Shown: in pieces, positions 9,190 through 20,100 of the stretch | Layout: the number at the start of each line of letters is the position of its first letter | How positions within the stretch are numbered: position 1 is the first letter of the stretch | NCBI GenBank assembly: GCA_944324075.1 | Contig: CALUUZ010000026.1 | Span: 1-40,185 of the forward strand | Direction: 5' to 3' | Source of the DNA: Candidatus Mailhella excrementigallinarum | Lineage (GTDB): Bacteria; Desulfobacterota; Desulfovibrionia; Desulfovibrionales; Desulfovibrionaceae | Length of the DNA stretch: 40,185 bases | The notes under the pieces: model-generated | Seen by the model: only the letters and a program-made list of their open reading frames with translations | Told to the model about the DNA's origin: nothing | The model's database searches: none | Made by a program: the position numbers and the translations under genes

Positions 9190-10857
9190 ATGAGCGGTTT
9201 ACTGATGCTGGCGGTGGCGGGGGTTCTGTTCCTCGCCGCCTATTTTCTTTACGGCGGCTGGCTCTGCCGCATATGGGGAGTGGACCCGAAGCGCGTGACA
9301 CCGGCCGTGGAATGCAATGACGGCGTGGACTATGTGCCTGCGCCGCGCTCCGTTCTCTTCGGTCATCAGTTCGCCTCCATCGCGGGGGCGGGGCCGATCA
9401 ACGGGCCGATTATCGCCGCCATGTTCGGCTGGGGGCCGGTGCTGGTCTGGATCATCATCGGGAGCATATTTTTCGGCGCGGTGCAGGACTTCTCCTCCCT
9501 GTTCGCTTCCGTGCGCAGCAAGGGCAAGGGGCTGGGCCTGATCATCGAGGAATACATCGGCGGGGCGGGCAAGGTGCTGTTCCTGCTCTTCTGCTGGCTG
9601 TTCTGCATTCTGGTCATCGCTGCCTTTTCGGATATCGTGGCCTCCACGTTCAACGGCTTCAACGCCGACGGCACGTTCAACGACGCCAACGGCGCCACCG
9701 CCACCACCTCCGTACTGTTCATCGCCTCGGCCGTGCTGTTCGCCATGATCCTGTACCGGGTGAAGCCGGGGGGAATACTCACCCAGATTATCGCCATCGC
9801 CCTGCTTTTCCTGTGCATCGGACTGGGCCTCATGTTCCCCATGCATCTGCACAAGATGCCCTGGCTGTATCTGGTCTTCATCTATATTTACATTGCCTCG
9901 GTAGCGCCGGTATGGATTCTGCTCCAGCCCCGCGACTACCTGAACTCCTTTCTGCTGCTGTTCATGATCGGCGCGGCGGCGCTGGGCATCATCGTCGCCA
10001 ATCCCACCATCACCCTGCCCGTATATACCGGATTCACGGTCAACGGCATGAGCCTCTTTCCCATTCTGTTCGTGACCGTGGCCTGCGGCGCGGTATCCGG
10101 TTTTCACAGCCTGGTGTCCTCCGGCACCACATCCAAACAACTTGCCGATGAGCGCGACATGCGCCTGATCGGTTTCGGCTCCATGCTGCTGGAGGGCTTT
10201 CTGGCCGTCATCGCGCTCATTGCCGTAGGGGCGCTGTACAACGGCGGCATGCCCAAGGGCACCCCGCCCATCATCTTCGCCAACGGGGTGGCGGCCTTTC
10301 TCGGCACGCTGGGCATCTCCGAAAACGCCTCGCGCACGCTGATTACCCTGGCCGTTTCCGCCTTTGCCCTGACTTCCCTGGATTCCGTGGCACGTATCGG
10401 ACGCCTTTCCCTTCAGGAGCTGATCCGCCGCACGGATGCGGAAAACACCGGCTGGCGCGCAGCGCTGTCCAACAAATACGCGGCCACGTTCATTACCCTG
10501 ACCCTCGGCTATCTGCTCTCGCTGGGCGGCTACATGAATATCTGGGCGCTGTTCGGCGCGTCCAACCAACTGCTCGGCGCGCTGGCCCTCATTGCCGTGT
10601 GCGTGTTCATGAAACGCACGGGCCGGAACGGAAAAATGCTGGTCATCCCCATGATCGCCATGCTCGTCATCACTCTGAGCGCGCTGGGGCAATCCATCAT
10701 CGGGCTGCTCGGCAAGGCAGGCACACCTGACTTCGTGATGATGCGCGACGGGCTTCAGCTTGTTTTCGCCGTCCTGCTCACCGCGCTGGCTCTTGTTGTG
10801 GCCGGGCAGTCCTTCCGCGTTCTCGGTTCCGTCAAACGGCCCGACCACACGGCATAA
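9190..10857 (+). CDS. cstA: Carbon starvation / pyruvate transporter CstA
   Basis: This 555-residue inner-membrane protein has about 14 to 16 hydrophobic helices. It belongs to the CstA family, whose E. coli members import pyruvate or peptides during starvation. Characteristic stretches are the early FGHQFASIAGAGPINGPI, the VQDFSSLFASVRSKG loop, and the later FHSLVSSGTTSKQL and SLDSVARIGRL segments. It is shorter than the roughly 700-residue E. coli CstA and closer to the compact form seen in many anaerobes. ATG 9190 has AGGAGAG upstream. It appears to be transcribed alone. Confidence 0.93.
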   Translation: MSGLLMLAVAGVLFLAAYFLYGGWLCRIWGVDPKRVTPAVECNDGVDYVPAPRSVLFGHQFASIAGAGPINGPIIAAMFGWGPVLVWIIIGSIFFGAVQDFSSLFASVRSKGKGLGLIIEEYIGGAGKVLFLLFCWLFCILVIAAFSDIVASTFNGFNADGTFNDANGATATTSVLFIASAVLFAMILYRVKPGGILTQIIAIALLFLCIGLGLMFPMHLHKMPWLYLVFIYIYIASVAPVWILLQPRDYLNSFLLLFMIGAAALGIIVANPTITLPVYTGFTVNGMSLFPILFVTVACGAVSGFHSLVSSGTTSKQLADERDMRLIGFGSMLLEGFLAVIALIAVGALYNGGMPKGTPPIIFANGVAAFLGTLGISENASRTLITLAVSAFALTSLDSVARIGRLSLQELIRRTDAENTGWRAALSNKYAATFITLTLGYLLSLGGYMNIWALFGASNQLLGALALIAVCVFMKRTGRNGKMLVIPMIAMLVITLSALGQSIIGLLGKAGTPDFVMMRDGLQLVFAVLLTALALVVAGQSFRVLGSVKRPDHTA

Positions 10858-10896
10858 ACGCGGTGACATCGGACAAGGGGCGCCGGAGGAGCAACT

Positions 10897-10913
10897 CCGC
10901 AATTCACTTGCGG
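10897..10913 (-). repeat. Dispersed intergenic repeat, copy 2 (core)
   Basis: The palindromic core CCGCAATTCACTTGCGG lies 40 bases after the cstA stop, in reverse orientation to copies 1 and 3. Weak similarity extends into the flanking GC-rich bases. The remainder of 10858-11187 holds two terminator hairpins and no gene. Confidence 0.65.
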
Positions 10914-11062
10914 CGTTACAGCGGCGGCGCAGGCGTAAAGCCCGGAGGCAGAACACAGGGGCCGGCCAGCTCTCTTCGCCAGCAGCATATTCTGCAGACA
11001 GGAAGAACAGAAATGCTCCCCGCTCTGCTGCTCCGGGAATATCCTGAAGCCGGAACGGGTTC

Positions 11063-11101
11063 CGCCTCCCTCTCCCCGGCATTACCGGGGAGAGGGAGGC
11101 G
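11063..11101 (+). terminator. 17-bp stem-loop between cstA and the adhesin gene
   Basis: Arms at 11063-11079 and 11085-11101 pair perfectly around the loop CATTA. The two genes converge here, so it may serve both directions. The U-tract is weak (CTTTGA on the plus side). Confidence 0.65.
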
Positions 11102-11120
11102 CTTTGACTCCAGACAGAAA

Positions 11121-11149
11121 GGCGGATCACGATCGTGTCGCAATCCGCC
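11121..11149 (-). terminator. Terminator of the giant adhesin gene
   Basis: GGCGGAT and ATCCGCC pair across a loop that contains the palindrome CACGATCGTG. On the minus strand the stem is followed by TTTCTGT, 39 bases past the adhesin stop. Confidence 0.6.
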
Positions 11150-11187
11150 CGTTTTCAGAGCCTTTTCGATGAAACGAACTGCCGGCC

Positions 11188-14100
11188 TTACCCGTTGCCG
11201 TTTTCCAGCACTGCCTTCATGGCCTGAACGGCAAGCTCTTCCGCGCTTTCATCAGAAGCTGCCGTGCAGTTCCCCCCGTACTCCAGCATGCTTTCAAGCT
11301 CACTGCCGCTTCCGGCGGTTCCTTCAGCAGGCCCGGCGGAGGTCTCTTCCCCGGGAATGCGTTCCAGACCGGTCAGATCGATCTTCCCGGGAACTTCCCG
11401 TTCCGTTTCTTCCCTCCCGTCAGGCTCCTCGACGCCGCCTTCCGTGAGAATGCCGTCAAGCAGGCCCCCCAGTTCTCCGCCGTCCTCTTCCGGCAGGAGT
11501 TCTGCTTCCGCTTCCTCACCGCCATACCATGCTGCATGTTCCGACGCGGAAACTGTGTAGTCTTCACCGGAATCTCCAAACAACGGTTCATCGCCTTCCG
11601 TGTCATCAGGATTCCAGTAGTCCGCAAAGCTTACGTTTATCTCTTGCGCGGCAACACCGCCATAACCGTCATCCACCATAATGGTGAACGAATCGGAATC
11701 CGCTCCGGCGGGAATTTCGTCGTCCGGCGCATAGGTGAAGCTGCCGTCGGCGTTGAGCTGTACAGTTCCGTACTGCGGGGCGTTGTCTTCATCCAGTCCG
11801 AAGGACAGTTCCTCCGAATGATCGTCGGATACGCCGATCAGTTCGCCGCGCAGAATATCCCCGTCAACGTCGAGCGAAACACCCTCAACAGTCGGGGCCT
11901 CGTTGGTGCTGTACACGGGCAGACTGACGTTCTGCGTCACCATGCCGTGACCGTCATCAAGCGTGACCGTGAACTTGAGCGTTCCCTCCCCGCCCGGAGC
12001 CATGGCGTCGGTATCAACTCCGGCAATCACGTAGCGCAGGATACCGTTTTCATACCTGAAGTTCACATCACCAAAGGCATATTCCTGTCCATTCTGCGGG
12101 ATCTCCATACTCCCCAGTCCGACCAGGGCAATGGTCAGGGTCACATTGCTGCTGTCCGCATCACTGACACGCAGCTCACCTGCATTGGCCCCGGCTGAAT
12201 CGGGACGAGGTTCGCCGAGTTCCGGAGCAGCGTTAGAGCTGCTGATGGCAATGGACAGATTTTCCTGCGCGACTGAGTCATGGCCGTCATTCACGGTTAT
12301 GGAGAAGTCCAGCCTGAGGTCTTCACCGCGGTTCATGCTCCCAGTGTAATCCGTATCGGGCGTGAAGGTATAGTGCAGGCTATCGGCAGCTCCCGTCCCC
12401 CTGGCGAAATCCAGGCTCAGGGTTCCCACCCTGTTCCCCTCGTCATACACTTCAAGAACCCTGCCATTCCCCATCGCCCCCAGGTCAACGCTCAGAGGCT
12501 TGCCTTCCGCATCGAACAGCCCGGCAAAGGTTACCGTATGGGTATCCCGCACGTCCGCATCACTGAAGGAAAGCCGGCCCGTGTACACGCCGTCGGCATT
12601 GTGGGTCAGGGACGAGCTTTCAATCTTCGGAGCGTCGTTGGCGCCCTCGATATTGATGGTCACCACCGACGCTTCCGACTGCGCGCCGTACCTGTCCGTC
12701 ACCACAACCCGGAAGCTTTCCTGCGTCCTTTCCCCCTCGGCAAGGCCGTCGGCCCGCTTGCTGTCCAGGGTATAGACGTATTCGCCGCTGTCGTTGAGCC
12801 TTACCGTACCATAGGTCGTGGTCAGGGTTTTGCCGTCCGGGCTGACGCGCCAGCCGTCCGCCTTCTGATCCTCCGTCAGAGCAAAGCCGTAACCGAGCCT
12901 GTCCCCCTCGTCGCCGTCCACGTCTCCGGCGGCAATGATGCCGCTGAACGTGGCGTCTGCACCGGCAGCGTCTTCACGAATCGGAGCGTCGGCGGCATTG
13001 CCGAAGATGGACACATCGGCGTCAATCTCGGGAGCGGTATTGGTGCCCTTGATATTGACGACGATCTGTCCGGTATTTTCCTTATCGTCATGATCGCGCA
13101 CCGTCACGTCAAACCTGATTTCGTACAATTCGCCCGGCTTCATGGCGCGCACGGCATCACTGTCGCTGTTCAGTTCAAAGCTGTACCTGCCCGTGGAGGG
13201 ATCCAGAACCAGTGTGCCGTACTCGTTGACAAAGGTCAGTTTTTGCCCGCCTTCCGCCGTGACGGAAGAATTTCCGTCCACATCGGCAAGCTCATTTCCG
13301 TCCTTGTCCGAGCCGGTGACGGTATAGGTCAGATTTTCTCTGCTGTCCGCTGCGTCCGGATCAACGATATGGAACTCTCCTTCCGCCGTTCCGCCGTCCC
13401 GCGAAGCTTCGGTAACGGCAAGAGCCTTTTCGATGATCAGTTGCGGCACGTCCGCAGTCCCCTCGATGGTGACCTTGACGTTCACACCTTCCTCACTCAG
13501 CTTGCCGTGTTCATCCCTGGCATATACCTCAACGGAAACCGGCCATATATCTCCTTCGCCCAGTCCCTGCACAGCGGCACTCTGGTTGTTCAGGGTGAAC
13601 ACGACGTTGCCGTCGTTATCGATCTGCCAGGTGCCGTACCCGTCGGGATCTTCCATGAAGGTCTTGCCGTCGGCAAACACGAAGTGCAGATTGCCCGTGC
13701 CCTGGTCATCCGTGAACGCGGCCGCAAGGTCGCCCTTGGCGATTACGCTCTCCACGGTATTGGAGCCGACAGGGAAGCCGTCTTCCGTGACGCCCGTGCC
13801 AGTGACGCTGCCAACCGAGGCGTCAGGTTCGGGCGCGAAGTTCTGCCCGTCGATCTTGATGGTGATCTCCTGATCCACGGTGGCCGTGCCGTCCGTAACG
13901 TGGACGGTGAACTTGTCGTTAAGATTTGTGCCCGCGATAAGATGCCACGTGCCGTCGGCGTCCTTGCAGAAGTACTTCGAGGCTTCGGGATCCGCTTCCA
14001 GCTTGGCCGGGTCCAGCGTGTAGGTGTAGGTCCACTTGCCGTTCTCGCCCTCCACCAGGGTGATCGTGCCGTACTTGCCGACCATGGTGTCCGTGCCGTT

Positions 14101-17100
14101 ATCGAAGCGGGCGGTCAGATCTTCCATTTTGCCCGCGTCGTCGCGGTCCACATCCGTGGCGGAGATCGTGCCTTCGGCGCTCAGGACGCCCCCTTCCACG
14201 CCGGTGATGAGCTTTTCCGCATCGGCATGGGTGATTTCGGGCGCGTCGTTGGTGCCGGTGATCGTAATGGTGATCTTCACCGGGTTGCCCTGATCGTCCG
14301 TCACTACCTTGCCGTTGAGCATGACGGTGAATTCTTCTTCCACGGTCTCGCCCGCAGGCAGGTTCTGCACCGGGTTGTCACTGCCGTTCTCGCCGTTGAA
14401 CAGAGTATAGGTCCACTCGCCCGTGGCCGGGTCGACGGTGATATAGCCGTACTTGCCGTTGACCGGCTCGGGATGATCGATCATCCCGGTCTGGGTCTGG
14501 CCGTTCGCGCCCTGCACGCCGAAGAAGACGGAGGGGGCGGACGCATCGACATTGGCCTTCAACTGCCCGGAAACGGACTCACGGGTCATGTCATCCTGGT
14601 CCGAATCGCCGTCCTCGACCACCGTCCCGGCAAGATCGCCGTCGACATATTCGGGGCCTGAACCGGGGCCGCCGGGTAGGTCGTTCCTGCCGATGGAAAT
14701 CTGGATTTCCCTGGTCGTCTCGGACTGCGCGCCGTGCGGATCCACCACCACAACCTTGATGGTGTCGGTAAAGGTGTCCTTATCCGGATTGTTCTTGAAG
14801 TACTCCGCCAGCCTGGAGCTGTAGCTGTCCACTGTATAGGTGTACTCGCCGGTCACGGGGTCGATGGTAAATGAACCATAGTCCGTCTTGATGACGGCGG
14901 ACGTGCTGAAATCGCCGTTCGCCTGCGTGCTGCCGTCGGTGAGCATGTATTGCACGGAGCTGTCGTCGATGTCTGTGCCGCCGCTGACCGTGCCTTCAAA
15001 GCGCATGTCGGCGTTGTCATCCTTGTGATCCGCATCCTTCACAAAAGGCTTGGCCACGCCGGTGAAGTCGTCGACGCCGTCCATCCATTTCGGGCGGTCG
15101 TTGGCTCCGTTGACCGTGACGTTGATCACCTTGTCCACAGTCGTGCCGTTGACTGTCACCTGAATGGTGAACTGTTCCGTATCCGATTTTGCGTTACTGC
15201 CTTCGGAGTTCCACTCCTGAATCTTGCTGTTGTCCAGCTCGTAGTGGTACTTGCCCGTGGCCGGGTCAAGCACCAGCTTGCCGTACTCGCCTTCTACAAC
15301 GATAGTGCCGTTCTCGCCGGGCTTGCCGCCCTCGGCACCCCAGGTCACATCGCCCCCGGCGATGGAATCGATATCTTCCTGATCCACGCCTTCCAGCTTG
15401 TGCCCGCCGTCCTTCGAATGAGTGAGATCTTCCTCGCTGCTGAGAGCGCCGTTGTTTTCCGTAACCGTCAGGTTATCCGCGCTCAACTTGAAGTCGTCGT
15501 GTTCACCTGCGACCGTGATCCGGAACTTGCCCTGCGTGGACGCACCGTGCTCGTCCGTGATGCGGACATCAAAGCCTTCGGCCTGGAGCAGTTGATCCTT
15601 GTTCAGATGCTCGAACTCGTTTTCGGGAACGGTCAGCGTATAGGTGTAGCTGCCGTCCGGGCGCAGTTCCAGAATGCCGTACTTGCCTTCAATCTTCTGA
15701 ACCAGGCTGCCGTCAGGCTTGACAATGGCAAAGGTGAAATGGTCGTACTCGCCGTCAGCGTTGGCATCAACATCATTTCCGCCCAACTTGCCTTGAATGG
15801 TACGCTGTCCGTCATTTTCCGTGAAGGATATGCCGTTGTTGCCTGCTGTCCAGGTTACACCGTCCTCATGCAGTGTGGCGTTTACCGCGCCGCCAGCCTG
15901 ATCGAAAACCGGGCGGTCGTTGGCGCCGTCAAAATAAATATCCAGCTTCTGATCCGCCAGCTTGCCCGCGTCGTTCACCGTGCCGTCTGGATTGAAGGCG
16001 TCATGCCGGTCGTCCCAGGCCACCAGCTTGAGGCTGTCGCCCAAAAAGTCGGAAAGCTTGGTATGCCAGTTTTCGTCCTTGCCGTTCAGAGCGTCATGAT
16101 CCAGTTCAAAGGTGAACTTGCCGCCGGCGTCGATGGAAAGCGTGCCGTAATGGACACCGTCAATGGAGATCTCCAGCGAACTGCCTGCACCATCGCCCGT
16201 GCCTACGATGCTGTAGCTGTGACCGTTCGCCTGGCCGGTAGTGGTGACAGGGGTGCCGTTTCCATCTACGGCGCTGAGCAGCCTGCCGTTCAGCATGAAG
16301 CCGAAGTGCTGGTTCTGCTCGCCCTCCGCGTTATTGTCCGTCCACTGGATATTGAAGTTTCCGCTTGCCACGCCTGTGGAATTGTTCAGCGTATTACCAC
16401 CGGGGACAACGCCGAATTCCTTCACTTCGAGCACATGGGCGTCCGCCGTGGCCACGGTCAGCTTGGGGCCGTCGTCCGTACCCGTGACCGTAAAGGTCAC
16501 GTCCTTGATGTCGAACGCGCCGCCGCTGTCCCTGACCACGATACTGAAGCTTTCCTCAACCTTGTCTTCACCGCTCAGACCCGCGACCTTGTCGTGATTC
16601 ACATGGTATTCATAGACAGGCTTGCCGTTCGCGTCCTTGGTGATGACCAGCGTACCGTACCTGCCCTCCACCGTGGTGGAGGTGGCATTGTTGAGGATAC
16701 CCTGCCCCTGGCTTTCCCAGAAACCGTGGTTGCCCTGGTTCAACGCCTCGCCATTCACGGTGACGTCGTTACCGTCCGCGTCCTTCCTGACGATGAAGTA
16801 CGTGTGCTTATCACCCGCATCCGGATCAAGGGCGGAAAGGCTGCCGGTAGCGACCATATCCGTCTGATCGGTCACGTCGTGATCGGGGTTGTCCTCCAGC
16901 TTCAGTTCGGGGCGATCATTGGTGCCCTTGATGGTCACGTTGATCGCGGTGGTCGTGGAGCCGCCGTTCGGGTCGGTCACTTCAACCCCGAAGGTGCGGT
17001 TGCTCCCGTAACCAGCGCCGAATATATTGTTAATCAAGGCACCGAGACTGCCTTCGGGGGCCGTGGTGAACGTATATTTGCCCGTGTCAGAATCAAGCGT

Positions 17101-20100
17101 CAGCGTACCGAGGCTGATATCGGAAAGAATGCTCCTGGCCTCATCATCCGACACCTTGGCAATATCAAAGTCTTCACTCCGGATCAGCGATTTGAGGCTG
17201 TCACTGACATTCAGGCTGCCGCCCTCAACAGCCGTCCTGAGCGCCTCATTCAGCCGGGCAAGCTGCTCCTGCGGGAACGTGCCGCTCCCGATCTGTCCCC
17301 ATACGGTCTTGAAATCGCCGCTGCCGCTCAACATGTACTCGGCGCTCAGGCCATTCCCGTTCACCTGGATGTGCTCACTGGAGACGAGCTTGAACGTGAA
17401 ACCGTCACCCTCTCCGGCGTATTTCCAGTCCCCGCCCGCACTGCCGCCGCTCAGGTCGTCATCCACATCCTGCACCCTGATCTGTCCGTCGGCCCCGAAA
17501 CGATGCTCTCCATTGAGCAGATTTCCGTCCCTATCCGCGACGGTATCCACGTTGCCGCCGAACACGCCGTCTTCCTTCACGGTCAGACCGGAAGCCGTGG
17601 CCCTGGGCGCGTCGTTGGTACCTTCCACCCGAACGGTGATGGCCTCCTGATCATGGGCCCCGTGTTCGTCCGTAACGCGCACATTGACCGTGACGCCGTC
17701 GGCAGGCTCAATGACGTCGCCGTTGTTCATTTCCTGCACCACGGCACGATCATTGAACAGTTCAAAATGATATTCGCCTGTGGACGGATTGATGACCAGC
17801 CTGCCCACGCAGGCGGCTTCATTGTCATCCGTCAGCAGATTGCCGTCCCTGTCCATGTACAGCGTGGTATGCACCCGAGCATCCGATGCGTCACCGAGGG
17901 TGAACCCGAAACTGCGGCCTGCATTATGGTCGTCGTCCGTGCTGTCCGCCGTGCCGCCGTCCGTACTTTTGGAATCGTCCACGCCCGTGCCGGCTTCCCT
18001 GACCACAAGCTCTCTTTCGTCATCCCTCAGGATAATATCCGGCACGTCGTTGGAACCTTCAATGGTCACACCGATCTGGTGATGGCCCTGCGCGCCGTGT
18101 TCGTCCGTGGCGGTGACGGTGAAGTTGAAATCCAGCTTTTCACCCTTGGCCAGGTTCTGCGCCGCGTCGCCATTCAGGGCAAAGGTATAGTCCCCCGCCT
18201 TGTGCGTTACGAAGCTTCCGTCGTCCAGAGTTTCCGTCCAGTCCTGCTTGTGGAAGGTCAAGATGCCGTAATTGGTCTCGATAATCTGCACGTTTTCCGA
18301 ATCCGAAGACCCTTGCGGATTGACCACAATTTCAGACTGGTAGGGATTGCCGGCCGCATCCACAAAAGGCGCAGAGCTGTTGCCGCTTCCCTGGTAATGC
18401 TTCACCGGATTGCCTGTGCCGAACGTGTCGCCAAGCTTCACGGAAAGCTCAAAACCGCCCTGCTGATCCGGGTCGCTCACATTGACGTGGCCGGAAACCT
18501 CGACGCGGTGGTTTTCAGGGAAGACATGGCCGTTGTCTCCGCCGTCGTCCGTGGTGGCGGTGTTGCCGTTGCCGTTCTCCATGAACACGCCTTCTTCCCT
18601 GAGGTGTACCTTGCTGTATTCCACCTTCGGGCCGTCATTGGTGCCCTTGATCAGAATGTCCACCTCATGCTCAACCGGGTCGGATCTGCCGTCCGTCACG
18701 GAAAAGGTATATTTGCCGCTGTAGTGATCCACACCCTCGACATGTTCGGCGCCTTCCCGCTCGTCATACTGCCTGAGCCCGTTCACGGCCTCGTTGTCCA
18801 GCTCGTAGCGATAGCCGTACGTCGTGTCATGGCTGCCGTCGGGATTGGTGACGGTATTTTCGGTAATGAACAGGATGCCGCAGGCGTCCTTCACATACAG
18901 CTCGCCTGTGGCCGGGTCCCTCAGCAGGGTCACGGCATTGCCGTCGGCATCCTTCACGGTCAGCGTCAGCGTGTCGTCGGCATCGGTTTCATGTACGGTG
19001 AAACTCCCGTCATCCACCGCTGTGCCGTTGATCTTCGCCTGATCCGGGCCTTCCGCCCAGCCGTCGTCAATGCCGGTTACGGTCCGGTCGCCCACGCCGG
19101 ACTCCTTGAGCACCAGTGTTCCGCTCTCTCCGTCAGCGACGGGGCGGTCGTTCGTGCCCCTGAGCACTACGGTGACGGATTCGGTGTCATGCGCCCCGTG
19201 GCGGTCGGTCACGGTGATGTCGAAATTCAGGGTGACGTCTTCGCCCTCGCCCAGATTCTGGGCCGCGTCGGAAGGCGTGAAGGTATAGGAGCCGTCCGCA
19301 TTGACGGTCAGCGTGCCGTACATGGTCTCAAAGACGGCGGCGTCTCCGAAATCGGCGGAGGGTACGGACCTGTCCGCGGTATCGTCGTCATTTTCCCCGG
19401 GCCGATGCGCGATGCTGAACCTGTGGTTGACGGTTTCGCCGTCTGTCAGCGCGCCGTCCGCATCGTCATCCAGCACGGTATGCAGGCCGCCGCCCGTCTC
19501 GTCCTCCCCGATCACCAGATTCGTGTGACTCAGTTTCAGCTCCGGCGCATCGTTGGTGCCGGTGATGGTCACCTTCACATCCTGCGAAACGCTTGCTCCG
19601 GCGTGATCCGTCACTGTCAGCCGGAAAGGCAGTTCCTGCGTCTCCCCTTCATTGAGTCTGCCCGCCGCGTCCCCATAACCGGGGTTGTTTTCGTCAGACA
19701 GATTGAAGACATAGCGATATGTGACGGTTGTGGAACCGTATTTGTCCGCAGCGACGGAGGGAGTAATGACAAGCACGCCATAGGCGGTGGCCACGGTGGT
19801 GACGCCGCTGTCCGGATCGGTGGACACAGTGTAGTCGCGGCCCTGAACAAGACCCTCGATAGTCACGGAAAGCTCATGCGCGTCATTGGCGTCCTTGTCG
19901 AATACGGTGAAGCTGCCGCCGTCATTCATGACGCCGTCCACCTTCTCCATGCCCGCGCCGACCACACCGCTTTCCTCCAGAACAAGGCTGCTTTTGCCGT
20001 ATGTGATCTCGGGCGCCTCGTTCGCGCCCCTGATCACGATGACAAGTTCCCGTTCCGCATGCGCGCCGTATTCGTCGGTCACCACCACGGTGACGCTCCG

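Noticed and set aside
10897-10913. Short palindromes considered as a CRISPR array together with the other core copies
   Set aside because: Copies are kilobases apart, in both orientations and of variable length; no regular spacers or cas genes.
12280-14661. A 793-codon plus-strand frame within the adhesin
   Set aside because: Same mirror effect of GC-rich codons; no recognisable protein.
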